A program made the translations under genes and the position numbers. A DNA stretch of 53,300 nucleotides from JACIWG01 sp049969935. Lineage in GTDB: Archaea > Thermoproteota > Nitrososphaeria > JACIWG01. Positions 1 to 7,396 of the stretch are shown here, one piece after another. How positions within the stretch are numbered: position 1 is the first letter of the stretch; each line of letters begins with the position of its first letter. Below the pieces are notes generated by a model. The model was not told where the DNA came from. It ran no database searches and saw only the letters and a program-made list of their open reading frames with translations. The stretch covers positions 1 through 53,300 of the forward strand of contig JBMFNX010000007.1 of the NCBI GenBank assembly GCA_049969935.1. The letters run 5' to 3'.

Positions 1-358
1 AGGTTTCGTGCCTAAATTCTATTCCTAGCCTTTCGAATGCCTCCCTATACCAGGGCCCCTTATCTACTAGAAACGTGGGCTTGTTATCACAGCACCCTAA
101 CACCTTATTCAAGAATATTTCAGCATCCAACGAGCTTCTTGTGAACGATGCCCTGACGGCTAAAAGCTCCTGTAAGAGGATTCCTGAAAAGTAGAGTAAT
201 ACTGCAAGAACCTTAACCTCAAAAGAAATCCTATTTCTCTCAACCTCTTCCACAAGCACATCAAAACCACAGACATAAGCACAAAAGGAATAGCTCAAAC
301 ACCATATAGACAAACAGGTAAAATCCTTTATCTTGACATCATCGATGTTCCAATACAT
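1..358 (-). pseudogene. IS transposase, internally deleted, cut by window edge
   Basis: Reading the minus strand from ATG at 358 to the window edge gives one open frame of about 119 codons. Its distal part has the pattern RSSLDAEIFL...KVL...DNKP...VDKGPWY...LGIEFRHET, typical of the C-terminal half of archaeal IS6-like DDE transposases, including the second catalytic Asp (VDKGPWY). The proximal part (VEEVERNRISFEVKVLAVLL, then YFSG) matches the family N-terminus. The helix-turn-helix and first catalytic Asp normally between the two are missing: the frame passes directly from the YFSG helix to LAVRASFTRSS. I read this as an in-frame internal deletion and an inactive copy. The third acidic residue lies outside the window. 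Bases 359-471 hold nothing I recognise. Confidence 0.7.
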
Positions 359-471
359 TACTGTGTTATACAAAATGGAAAGCTGTAGATTTCTAGGAGA
401 AACGTGAAGACTTTTTGTTCTAGGATAACATGCTAAATTAAAGTTCAAGGATGAGTTCATTAATTTTACAA

Positions 472-882
472 TTATGGAATAGACATAAAACCAGCTTCTC
501 CAAAATGTTTGTCGAATGTGAAAGCATGAGTCACACCATATTTTTTCATGATAGTAAAGGATGTACAGTCTGTGAAGCTATAACCTTTGCTTTTCTTGAA
601 CATGTTCCATGCGTCATTGAATACTTCATCATCTATTCTGACAATTGTTGTGAAGGGAGATGTTTGCAAGCTTTCACCTACCTTAATAGCAAGATCATGT
701 GCACCAATAACACATTCAATAAAGGTTAATGTTTCATCCAATATATAGTCTGTAATGTAAAAGCGAGTTAATGGAATAACTCCTCTTTTTATTTTCTCCA
801 TAATTTCAAATGCTTCATTATGATATCTGTCATCAGCGTTATAGTATGCTACCAAGGCTGATGTATCTAAGAATATCTTCAT
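472..882 (-). CDS. vapC: PIN-domain ribonuclease toxin (VapC family)
   Basis: A 136-residue protein with the PIN-domain layout: an N-terminal strand with Asp6 (KIFLDTSALVAYY), an acidic DETLTF helix in the middle, then SFTDCTSF and AFTFDKHF carrying the later acidic residues. These are the usual Mg-binding positions of VapC endoribonucleases, which cut tRNA or rRNA when freed from antitoxin. Its ATG overlaps the stop of the upstream small gene by one base (TAATG), the standard antitoxin-toxin arrangement. It lies between two decayed insertion-sequence copies, suggesting a mobile or addictive cargo. The family call is secure; the RNA target cannot be read from sequence. Confidence 0.88.
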   Translation of the reverse strand: MKIFLDTSALVAYYNADDRYHNEAFEIMEKIKRGVIPLTRFYITDYILDETLTFIECVIGAHDLAIKVGESLQTSPFTTIVRIDDEVFNDAWNMFKKSKGYSFTDCTSFTIMKKYGVTHAFTFDKHFGEAGFMSIP

Positions 883-1121
883 TAAGAAATTTCACCATAA
901 AGTGCACTGTCAAGATTTGATGAGTCTGTTTTAACACCAGTTTTAACTGGCTTAACCTTAAATAGTGGATCATCTTCAAGAGAAGTCTGCATTGCAACCC
1001 ACTGATGGATGGCCTCACGTAAGCCTTCCTTTATCGTCAACTTCTTCTTTTCTACAACTTTTCTAAGAATTTCATATTCTTTTTCTTCTAGTTCTGTTTG
1101 AACAACCTTCTTTTCAGACAA
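882..1121 (-). CDS. vapB: VapB-type antitoxin
   Basis: A small protein of 79 residues if translation starts at TTG 1121. An ATG at 1223 is in frame, but the residues it adds are hydrophobic and aromatic and unlike any antitoxin, so I prefer the TTG. The product begins SEKKVVQTELEEKEYEILRK and continues with a helix-rich segment (KKLTIKEGLREAIHQWV) like the ribbon-helix-helix or short helical antitoxins paired with PIN toxins, followed by a C-terminal tail that would wrap the toxin. An AT-rich TATA-like stretch (about 1141-1152) lies 20-30 bases upstream of the TTG. Its stop overlaps vapC, implying translational coupling and autoregulation. Confidence 0.75.
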   Translation of the reverse strand: MSEKKVVQTELEEKEYEILRKVVEKKKLTIKEGLREAIHQWVAMQTSLEDDPLFKVKPVKTGVKTDSSNLDSALYGEIS

Positions 1122-1416
1122 AGTATATGCACCAAAAATGTTAAAAAGTACATGCCTAATAAACATTTCCATCAAATGCCAAAAGATAATGTTATGAATA
1201 CAATTCCATAACATATTATTCATATATAGAAGGAAAATATGTTTAGGATAGAAGTTGTTGTCACGATAGCTTGTTTATTGTCCAGTTATATATTGCTGTG
1301 AATGAGCTTATGTATTTGGTTATTAATTTTATTGTTGAATTGTAGGGAAAGTTGTTGTAGAATGCTTATGTTTCGCCTTCAGTATTCTGAACCATCTTTA
1401 TATGCGCTTATTTTTA

Positions 1417-1709
1417 AGGTTTCACGCCTTGATGGGTTTCACGCCCCTATTCTAGGCCTCCTTTCAGGCTCAGGCAAACTCCTCTAAACAATCCTAGACA
1501 TGCCGCCAACCAATACTAAATCCTATAAGCCAGCAAACAATAGCAAAAAACCTTCTCCAAAGAAATCCTATCCCTCCTAAACACCCTCACACCCCTAACA
1601 TAATCCAAAAGAACCTCAAAACCAGACATAAGCAAAAATCAAACAAGACAAAACCCATAAACAAAAAACATTAGACCAACAGGTAAAAAATTATCGTGAC
1701 GACATCTTA
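1417..1709 (-). mobile_element. Second decayed copy of the left-edge insertion sequence
   Basis: No open frame survives, but several blocks match the copy at 1-358 in the same order and orientation. They include AAAGAAATCCTAT near 1557-1570 versus 213-225, TCAAAACCA-GACATAAGC-AAAA near 1617-1640 versus 261-285, and AACAGGTAAAA followed by a TTATC-TGAC-ATC block (1678-1706 versus 314-340). Near 1417-1428, AGGTTTCACGCC corresponds to the RHET codons at 1-12. The copy is much more degraded, with a large part of the transposase missing. The rest of the gene-free stretch 1224-1789 shows nothing recognisable in 1224-1416, and 1710-1789 is promoter DNA for the next gene. Confidence 0.6.
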
Positions 1710-1760
1710 AAAATTTAGTATACCGGTTTTATATTGCTTCTAACACAAGAAATTAAAATT

Positions 1761-1769
1761 TTTAATATA
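1761..1769 (+). promoter_or_regulatory. TATA box for the YjbQ-family gene
   Basis: TTTAATATA is centred about 25 bases before ATG 1790. That puts transcription initiation at or next to the start codon, so the mRNA would be leaderless. The ATG has no Shine-Dalgarno sequence, which agrees. Confidence 0.5.
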
Positions 1770-1789
1770 CACGTACACTATCCTAGGCT

Positions 1790-2209
1790 ATGGTTGTAGA
1801 AACAAGATATTTGGAGTTAGATTCGAAAGGAGAAAATCATATTATAGACCTTACACCACATATTATTAGAGAGCTTGAGAAAACAAAAGTTACGAAGGGC
1901 ATTGTCACAGTCTTTGTTCCAGGTTCTACTGGTGCAGTTACTACTTTAGAGTATGAGCCTGGATTGATTAAGGATTTACCTTCTATTCTAGAAAGAATTG
2001 TGCCAAAGAATATTTACTATGCGCATGAGGAAACTTGGCATGATGGAAACGGCCACTCTCATGTTAGGGCTTCTTTGATTGGACCAAGCCTTACAATACC
2101 ATTTGTAGACAGAAAACTTTTGCTTGGAACCTGGCAGCAGGTAGTCTTTCTAGAACTTGATATTAGGCCTAGGCGTAGGAAAATAGTTTTACAGATTATT
2201 GGAGAATAG
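1790..2209 (+). CDS. YjbQ/UPF0047 family protein (secondary thiamine-phosphate synthase-like)
   Basis: A 139-residue protein covering the whole UPF0047/YjbQ fold. Landmarks are the GIVTVFVPGSTGAVTTLE strand-loop, the NGHSHVRASLIGPS segment with its conserved His residues, and the C-terminal LGTWQQVVFLELDIRPRRR. Members were reported to show weak thiamine-phosphate synthase activity in E. coli, but their true cellular role is unsettled. Length and motifs match the family from end to end. It is a single gene upstream of the polymerase, separated by 69 bases with their own TATA-like sequences, so probably not co-transcribed. Confidence 0.85.
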   Translation: MVVETRYLELDSKGENHIIDLTPHIIRELEKTKVTKGIVTVFVPGSTGAVTTLEYEPGLIKDLPSILERIVPKNIYYAHEETWHDGNGHSHVRASLIGPSLTIPFVDRKLLLGTWQQVVFLELDIRPRRRKIVLQIIGE

Positions 2210-2278
2210 TTATAGTGTACAAGTATTTGATTCTAAATCCATAAAATTTATAATTTTTATAAAACTGTTTAATGGCAA

Positions 2279-4165
2279 GTGTCTAGTGATAAGTTTTTGA
2301 ATTCAGGAGGACTTCTTATTGATGGCAAAATCGAAAAAGATAGGGTTAAATTGTATTATCTTCTAGAAGATGGAAGACTAATCGAGTGGGTGGATGAGGA
2401 AAAGTTTTATCCCTACCTTTATATTTCACCTGAAGAGGAAAACAAGTTTCTTGATGAAGCTGCAGCTTTAGGCTGTAGTATTTTTTACGAATCCAAGAAA
2501 AATCTTTTCTCAGAAAATGAAGACAGGTACTTGAAAATTTCTGGAGACGAAGAAGCTCTATCGAAATTGAAGTATAGAGTTAATAGGGTTTGGGAGGATG
2601 AACTTCCACCTGTAATAAAGTATGCTTTTGAGAAAAATATTCGCTTCGGAATTCAATATAAAACTTTTGGAGAAAAATATATACCATTGGATGTTGAAGA
2701 CCATTATTTTAATGAAAGTTTTGGAAGCCTATTAGACGAGGATCCAATAAAATACTACTATGTTAAAAGGTTTTTTGATGCTATAGAGCAGCCTATACCT
2801 AGAATATCAGATGATGTTTCCAGAAGATTAGGTTATGACAAAGATAGAATGTTAAGGGCAATATATCTTTCAAGAATAGCTAATACACCTTTAGCTTCTA
2901 GAAGAATGCCGCCAAGCTATTTTATCAAGGCTCTTTACTACCTATGTTTAAAGAGCGAAGGTTACATTATACCTACAGCTGAAGAGTTTGCGAAAGGAGA
3001 GAGTTCAAGGGGAGTGCATGGTAAAGCAGCACTAGTTATTACACCCGAGAAGGGAGTGTTTTTGAACACTTACGTACTAGATTATGAGTCACTTTATCCA
3101 AGCTGCATTGACGTGTATAACTTGTCTCATGAGACCATAAACTGTGGGCATCCAGAATGTATAGAAAATAAGGTGCCTGAGGAAAAACATCATGTCTGCT
3201 TATTAAGGAGGGGAAAATATTCTGTTTTAATAGGTGCGTTAAAGGATTTACGTATCAAGTATTATAAAAGGAAGGGAAAGGATGGTGATATTAGGGCGAA
3301 AATTGTTTCTGATGTACTGAAAAATATACTTGTAATATGCTATGGTGTAACAATAAGAATTAAAGGGTTAGCGAATCCTTCTCTAGCCGAATCTATAACC
3401 GCTTATGCGAGGAATGCGTTAAAGACTGCTTGGAAGATTGCTATAGAGGAAGGCTTAAAGCCAGTTTACGGGGATACAGATTCCCTCTTTATAGTAAACC
3501 CAGGGAGTAAACAGGTGCAAGCTTTAGTTGACAGAGTTAAAAGAGAACTTGGACTGGACTTGGCTGTTGACAAAAAGTATAAGGTTTGTATATTTTCTAA
3601 GGCAAAAAAGGCCTATCTTGGCATATTTGAGGATGGAAAGATAGATCCTAAGGGGTTAGCGGCCTACAAGTCCAGTACTCCAACCTTTGTTAAGAAGGTT
3701 TTAAAAGAGACTGCGATAGAACTTTCAAAAATAGGAAGAGCAGATGACATAGCTGGAGCAAGAGAGAAAATCAATAGAATTTTGGAGGAAAGGGAGAAGG
3801 ATATTTTGCAGAAAAGGTTCGAGGTTGAAGATATGGGATTTTCCGTAATATTGCATAAGAGCCCTCAAGAAATATTAAATTCCTACGTTAATGCGCAATC
3901 ATATCAGTGTGCAATCCAGCTTATTGATGCTGGAATTAGATTAAGAAAGGGTCAGATTATAACGTTTGCAAAGGTAAAGCCATTTTATTATCGGGGTAAC
4001 AAGTTTACAGTTAAACCAATCAACTTTGTCAAAAAGGATGAGATAAATTTACAAGATTATATTTCTAACATGCATACTATGATGGCGCAAATCCTTGAAC
4101 CCTTAGGACTGGGAAAAGTAGGCAGCAAAAACAGACATATGATGCTTAGTAATTGGTTTCAATAA
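2279..4165 (+). CDS. polB: Family-B DNA polymerase, short, exonuclease domain absent
   Basis: A 628-residue archaeal PolB-type protein. The N-terminal domain (1-130, with FYPYLYI) leads almost directly into the palm. The 3'-5' exonuclease domain of about 200 residues, with its DIE motif, is missing: only about 75 residues separate IRFGIQYKTFGEKYIP (121-136) from the palm-entry helix PPSYFIKALYYL (211-222). Motif A (DYESLYPS, 268-275) and motif C (YGDTDS, 397-402) are intact. Motif B, normally Kx3NSxYG, reads K348-NIL-VICYG356, so Asn and Ser are replaced by Val and Ile. The thumb motif KKAYLGIF...KGLAAYKSSTP is present. A CGHPEC pair and other Cys (276, 307) may bind metal. It resembles the crenarchaeal PolB2/Dpo2 group, implicated in damage tolerance. 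GTG start, two bases after the expected leaderless initiation point. The PolB2 assignment is inference. Confidence 0.88.
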   Translation: MSSDKFLNSGGLLIDGKIEKDRVKLYYLLEDGRLIEWVDEEKFYPYLYISPEEENKFLDEAAALGCSIFYESKKNLFSENEDRYLKISGDEEALSKLKYRVNRVWEDELPPVIKYAFEKNIRFGIQYKTFGEKYIPLDVEDHYFNESFGSLLDEDPIKYYYVKRFFDAIEQPIPRISDDVSRRLGYDKDRMLRAIYLSRIANTPLASRRMPPSYFIKALYYLCLKSEGYIIPTAEEFAKGESSRGVHGKAALVITPEKGVFLNTYVLDYESLYPSCIDVYNLSHETINCGHPECIENKVPEEKHHVCLLRRGKYSVLIGALKDLRIKYYKRKGKDGDIRAKIVSDVLKNILVICYGVTIRIKGLANPSLAESITAYARNALKTAWKIAIEEGLKPVYGDTDSLFIVNPGSKQVQALVDRVKRELGLDLAVDKKYKVCIFSKAKKAYLGIFEDGKIDPKGLAAYKSSTPTFVKKVLKETAIELSKIGRADDIAGAREKINRILEEREKDILQKRFEVEDMGFSVILHKSPQEILNSYVNAQSYQCAIQLIDAGIRLRKGQIITFAKVKPFYYRGNKFTVKPINFVKKDEINLQDYISNMHTMMAQILEPLGLGKVGSKNRHMMLSNWFQ

Positions 4166-4182
4166 AATTTACACCAACATTA

Positions 4183-4228
4183 AAAATGGTCTATTACAGA
4201 CCATTTTAATTTATAAACTGGTCTATTA
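4183..4228 (+). promoter_or_regulatory. Operator-like repeats around the ATPase TATA box
   Basis: AAAATGGTCT (4183-4192) and AGACCATTTT (4198-4207) form a perfect 10-bp inverted repeat with a 5-base spacer. TGGTCTATTA then recurs as a direct copy at 4219-4228. The TATA box TTATAAA (4211-4217) lies between the second and third copies. As a hairpin the inverted pair could also end polB transcription, but the third copy beyond the TATA box favours a protein-binding operator. No regulator has been assigned. Confidence 0.45.
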
Positions 4229-4246
4229 TAAACTATGTGGTGGATT

Positions 4247-5497
4247 ATGAGGGTTGAAGATTTCAAGCATGTTATAGCAGAGTGGCTTCATCAAGGAGTT
4301 CCTGAGGTTAGAGATAGAGAAATTGCTTTACCACTGGATTCAAATCTAATAATTGCTGTTACTGGAGGAAGAAGGTCTGGTAAGACTTATCTTCTCTTCT
4401 TGACTATTAAGAAGATTGTTGAAAGTGGTAAAGCGAATTTAGACGAAATTCTTTATGTTGATTTTGAGCATATTAGATTAAAGGGTGTTAATGTATCTGA
4501 TTTAGATGACATGCTCGTAGCATTCTATGAGCTTACTGGCAAGAAACCTAAACATATGTTTCTTGATGAAGTTCAGGTTGTTAAAGGATATGGAGCTTGG
4601 TTTAGAAAGCGATTAGATGCCAGAATATACATTTCCGGCTCCTCGTCTACTTTAACACCAAAGAACATTGCTGAAGAATTGAGAGGCCGATGTCTAAGTT
4701 ACGAAATTTATCCGTTATCATTTAGAGAATATTTATCATTTATAGGCTATAGTCCGAAAACTGAAATTCTACTCTATAGTGAAGAAAGAGGGAAAATATT
4801 GTCTTTACTAAGAGACTATCTCTATTATGGGGCGTATCCAGCAATAGTTTTCGAGGACGATAAAAAACGTTTATTGAGATCATACTATGAATCTGTACTG
4901 GTTAGAGACCTCGGTGGAACCTCTTTAGCTGAAGCTTTTACATCCTATGTTATTGCAAACTATGCACAACCTATAACCGTGAACAGAGTATACAGTTTTC
5001 TTAGGTCACTGGGCTTTCCAATAGGTAAGGAGAGAGTTATAGATCTATTTAATAGAGCAAGAGAAACATACTTTGCTTTTATGATTGAAATCTTTCAAAA
5101 AAGTGAAAGAAAGAGAAAGATGTATCCTAAAAAGCTTTACATAATAGATACTGGGTATCCAACGGCATTAGGATATGAATTTTCGATATCAAAAGCAATG
5201 GAAAACGCTGTATATTTAGAGCTTCTAAGAAGAGGGACTGGAGAAATACACTATTGGAGAGAGTATGGGAAAAGTGATGGAGTTGAAGTTGATTTTGTGC
5301 TAAGCAGAAATTTTGAGGCAGAAGAGTTGATTCAAGTAACTTATGCAGAAGATACGGTTAAAGAAAGGGAAGTTAAGGCATTGAAGAAGGCACAGAAGGA
5401 GCTTAATCCTAAGAAAGTTACGATATTAACTTGGAATTATAGAGGAAAAGTTGATGATATTGAAGCAGTACCATTATGGTATTGGCTGCTTACATGA
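4247..5497 (+). CDS. AAA+ ATPase with DUF4143-type C-terminus
   Basis: A 416-residue protein of the archaeal/bacterial ATPase family with an AAA+ core followed by a DUF4143-like nuclease-fold domain. From the ATG at 4247, Walker A is TGGRRSGKTY (near 39-48) and Walker B is MFLDEVQ (104-110). The sensor-like ISGSSST loop follows, then the characteristic RCLSYEIYPLSFREYLSF. The C-terminal part contains YWRE...VEVDFVL, the PD-(D/E)xK-like core of this group. Members are numerous in archaea and mostly uncharacterised. An ATG at 4235 is in frame, but the TATA box at 4211-4217 predicts initiation near 4241, favouring 4247. It is monocistronic, with operator-like repeats upstream. Confidence 0.85.
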   Translation: MRVEDFKHVIAEWLHQGVPEVRDREIALPLDSNLIIAVTGGRRSGKTYLLFLTIKKIVESGKANLDEILYVDFEHIRLKGVNVSDLDDMLVAFYELTGKKPKHMFLDEVQVVKGYGAWFRKRLDARIYISGSSSTLTPKNIAEELRGRCLSYEIYPLSFREYLSFIGYSPKTEILLYSEERGKILSLLRDYLYYGAYPAIVFEDDKKRLLRSYYESVLVRDLGGTSLAEAFTSYVIANYAQPITVNRVYSFLRSLGFPIGKERVIDLFNRARETYFAFMIEIFQKSERKRKMYPKKLYIIDTGYPTALGYEFSISKAMENAVYLELLRRGTGEIHYWREYGKSDGVEVDFVLSRNFEAEELIQVTYAEDTVKEREVKALKKAQKELNPKKVTILTWNYRGKVDDIEAVPLWYWLLT

Positions 5498-5567
5498 AAA
5501 GTCCTTTTTATCATGCACTAGTATTCTGGCAATAATATTAAAAAGAGATTTAATTATGGATAAATGT

Positions 5568-6701
5568 TTAGTTACAGGATAAAATTTCTCCTTTCAAGTA
5601 TGTTGCAATAATATTCAAGTCTTTGTCTAAAACTACTAAGTCTGCATCATTTCCTTCCATAATACATCCTTTACCCTTTATCATCATAGCTTTGCATGGA
5701 GTCAATGTCAACATTTCCAGAGCTTCCGCAAGCGGGATACCAATTTTGACCGCATTCTTTAAAGCCTTATCCATAGTTAATGTGCTTCCCGCAAGCATAC
5801 CATTAGGGAGTCTCGAAACACCATCTTGCACAATAATTTCTATGGGACCAAGCTTAAATGTGCCATCAGGTAAGCCTGTGCCTGCAATTGAATCTGTTAC
5901 TATAACCATTTTCTTTGAACCCTTACATTTGTACAACAGTTCTACAGTTGCAGGATGCAAGTGTATCAAGTCTAAAATTGTTTCAACATAAGCTTTTGGA
6001 AAAATTAATGCTGCACCAACTACACCTGGTTCCCTATGATGGAATGCTCTCATCCCGTTAAAAATGTGTGTTACTATTCTTGCGCCAGCGGAAAAGGCTT
6101 GAACAGCCTGCTCATAGGATGCGTTCGTATGGCCTATAGAGGCAATGATGCCTAAACCATTTAATGTTCTAATAAAATTGATTCCATCATCAACTTCTGG
6201 AGCCAGAGTAAGCCTTTTTGCAACATTGTTGAAAAAGCTGCTTAACACTTTAACTTCTTCAATTGAAGGAGACCTAATATGCTTCTTAGACTGTGCACCA
6301 GCCATTTCAGGATTAAGGTATGGGCCTTCAAAATGTATTCCAACAATCTCTGAACCTCTTTCACACCTTATAGTGGAAATCTTTTCTGAAACTTTTTTCA
6401 AATTTTCGAAACTATCCGTAACAGTAGATGGAACGAAAGAGGTTACACCTGTTTCTGGAAGTTTTTCAATAAACTTTTTGATATCGCTTGCATTAGAGAC
6501 CATTAAATCTACACCGAAACCACCATGTGTATGAATGTCAACAAATCCTGGTGAAATTATACAGTTTTCGTAAGAGTATACTTTAACATTTTTTGGAACA
6601 GTTTTAGCTAACTTAACTATCTTACCTTTATCAACTATTATGTGAGCGTCCTTACATATTTTGGTTGGAGTGAAAATTGTGCCAGACTTTAAAGCAAACA
6701 T
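5568..6701 (-). CDS. nagA: N-acetylglucosamine-6-phosphate deacetylase
   Basis: A 377-residue amidohydrolase that removes acetate from GlcNAc-6-P to give GlcN-6-P. Metal and substrate motifs are all present in order: DIHTHGG near residue 56, HFEGPYLNPEMAG (metal-binding Glu), SIGHTNASYEQA, THIFNGMRAFHHREPG and VTDSIAGTGLPDG (catalytic Asp). Length is normal for NagA. It is the last gene of a four-gene minus-strand operon with a SIS-domain isomerase/deaminase, a HAD-like protein and a sugar nucleotidylyltransferase, 17 bases after the HAD gene. Its product, GlcN-6-P, is the expected substrate or product of the SIS enzyme. Confidence 0.92.
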   Translation of the reverse strand: MFALKSGTIFTPTKICKDAHIIVDKGKIVKLAKTVPKNVKVYSYENCIISPGFVDIHTHGGFGVDLMVSNASDIKKFIEKLPETGVTSFVPSTVTDSFENLKKVSEKISTIRCERGSEIVGIHFEGPYLNPEMAGAQSKKHIRSPSIEEVKVLSSFFNNVAKRLTLAPEVDDGINFIRTLNGLGIIASIGHTNASYEQAVQAFSAGARIVTHIFNGMRAFHHREPGVVGAALIFPKAYVETILDLIHLHPATVELLYKCKGSKKMVIVTDSIAGTGLPDGTFKLGPIEIIVQDGVSRLPNGMLAGSTLTMDKALKNAVKIGIPLAEALEMLTLTPCKAMMIKGKGCIMEGNDADLVVLDKDLNIIATYLKGEILSCN

Positions 6702-6718
6702 TTATGATGCACGGACAA

Positions 6719-7396
6719 TCATACTATTTTTAGAATCTTATCCAAAGATTCTACAACATATGTTGCAGCATGTTTTGCCTTCTCGGCACTATATTTGCTT
6801 GCACCCCTCATCACAAGTACTGTTGGAATACTAGATTCTTTGAAGACATTTATTTCATTTTCGAGACCAGATACGGCTAATATACTGTTTCTGTTAGCTG
6901 AAAGTTGATCTAATACATTTTTTAGAAAATCTTTTGAAGGGCCACCCATAATATCTGATCGCTCTTCAATGAAGACGTCGTGGAATATGTGTCCTAGGTT
7001 TAATGATAATATCTTTTGCCATTGTTTTACTGGAGGGCCTGATGTTATGAGATAAAGTTTTACACCCTTATCTCTTAAGGCTAAAAGTGTGGGCTGTACG
7101 TCAGGGTAAGGTTTAAGGTAAACGTTGCTTGTTTCCCTATATGCTAACACACCCGCAGCTATTATTCTTGGAGAATATTTTACCCCAAGTCTTTCAACTA
7201 GAATATCAAAATGTTTTGGAAAATGTACACCATATTCTTTAACTATCTGTTCAAGCATCATATACAATGATTCATGGTTGAGTGGTAGGCCTTCAGCAAT
7301 CATGGCCTTTACTGCATTCATCCTTGCCATAGAAAGTTGTAGGTCTGCATCATATAATGTATTTTCTAAACCAAATAGTATATGCGCGTATATCAC
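6719..7396 (-). CDS. HAD-fold protein lacking catalytic aspartates
   Basis: A 225-residue protein with the fold and spacing of HAD phosphatases of the pyrophosphatase/epoxide-hydrolase type, in which motif I is normally FDLDNTLYD. Here it reads LFGLENTLYDAD: the nucleophile Asp is Gly and the general-acid Asp is Glu. Motif II (LITSGPPVKQWQK) is kept. Motif IV, usually GD-x-x-NDI, is SGLENEINVFKESSIPTV, again without the Asp residues. The frame is intact and overlaps the upstream SIS gene by four bases (GTGA), so it is expressed with that operon. I infer a non-catalytic sugar-phosphate binding or regulatory role rather than a decayed pseudogene. Confidence 0.8.
   Translation of the reverse strand: MIYAHILFGLENTLYDADLQLSMARMNAVKAMIAEGLPLNHESLYMMLEQIVKEYGVHFPKHFDILVERLGVKYSPRIIAAGVLAYRETSNVYLKPYPDVQPTLLALRDKGVKLYLITSGPPVKQWQKILSLNLGHIFHDVFIEERSDIMGGPSKDFLKNVLDQLSANRNSILAVSGLENEINVFKESSIPTVLVMRGASKYSAEKAKHAATYVVESLDKILKIV

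Noticed and set aside
451..729. Plus-strand open frame of 92 codons
   Set aside because: It lies antisense to vapC, which has clear PIN-domain motifs, and its translation has no family character.
1302..1487. Plus-strand open frame of 61 codons between vapB and the IS relic
   Set aside because: It runs antisense into the decayed IS copy, with Cys/Leu/Ser-rich sequence and no ribosome site or TATA box.
2279..4165. Protein-primed or casposon-type polymerase
   Set aside because: No TPR1/TPR2 insertions, casposase gene or terminal inverted repeats are seen; the N-terminal domain and thumb match cellular archaeal PolB.
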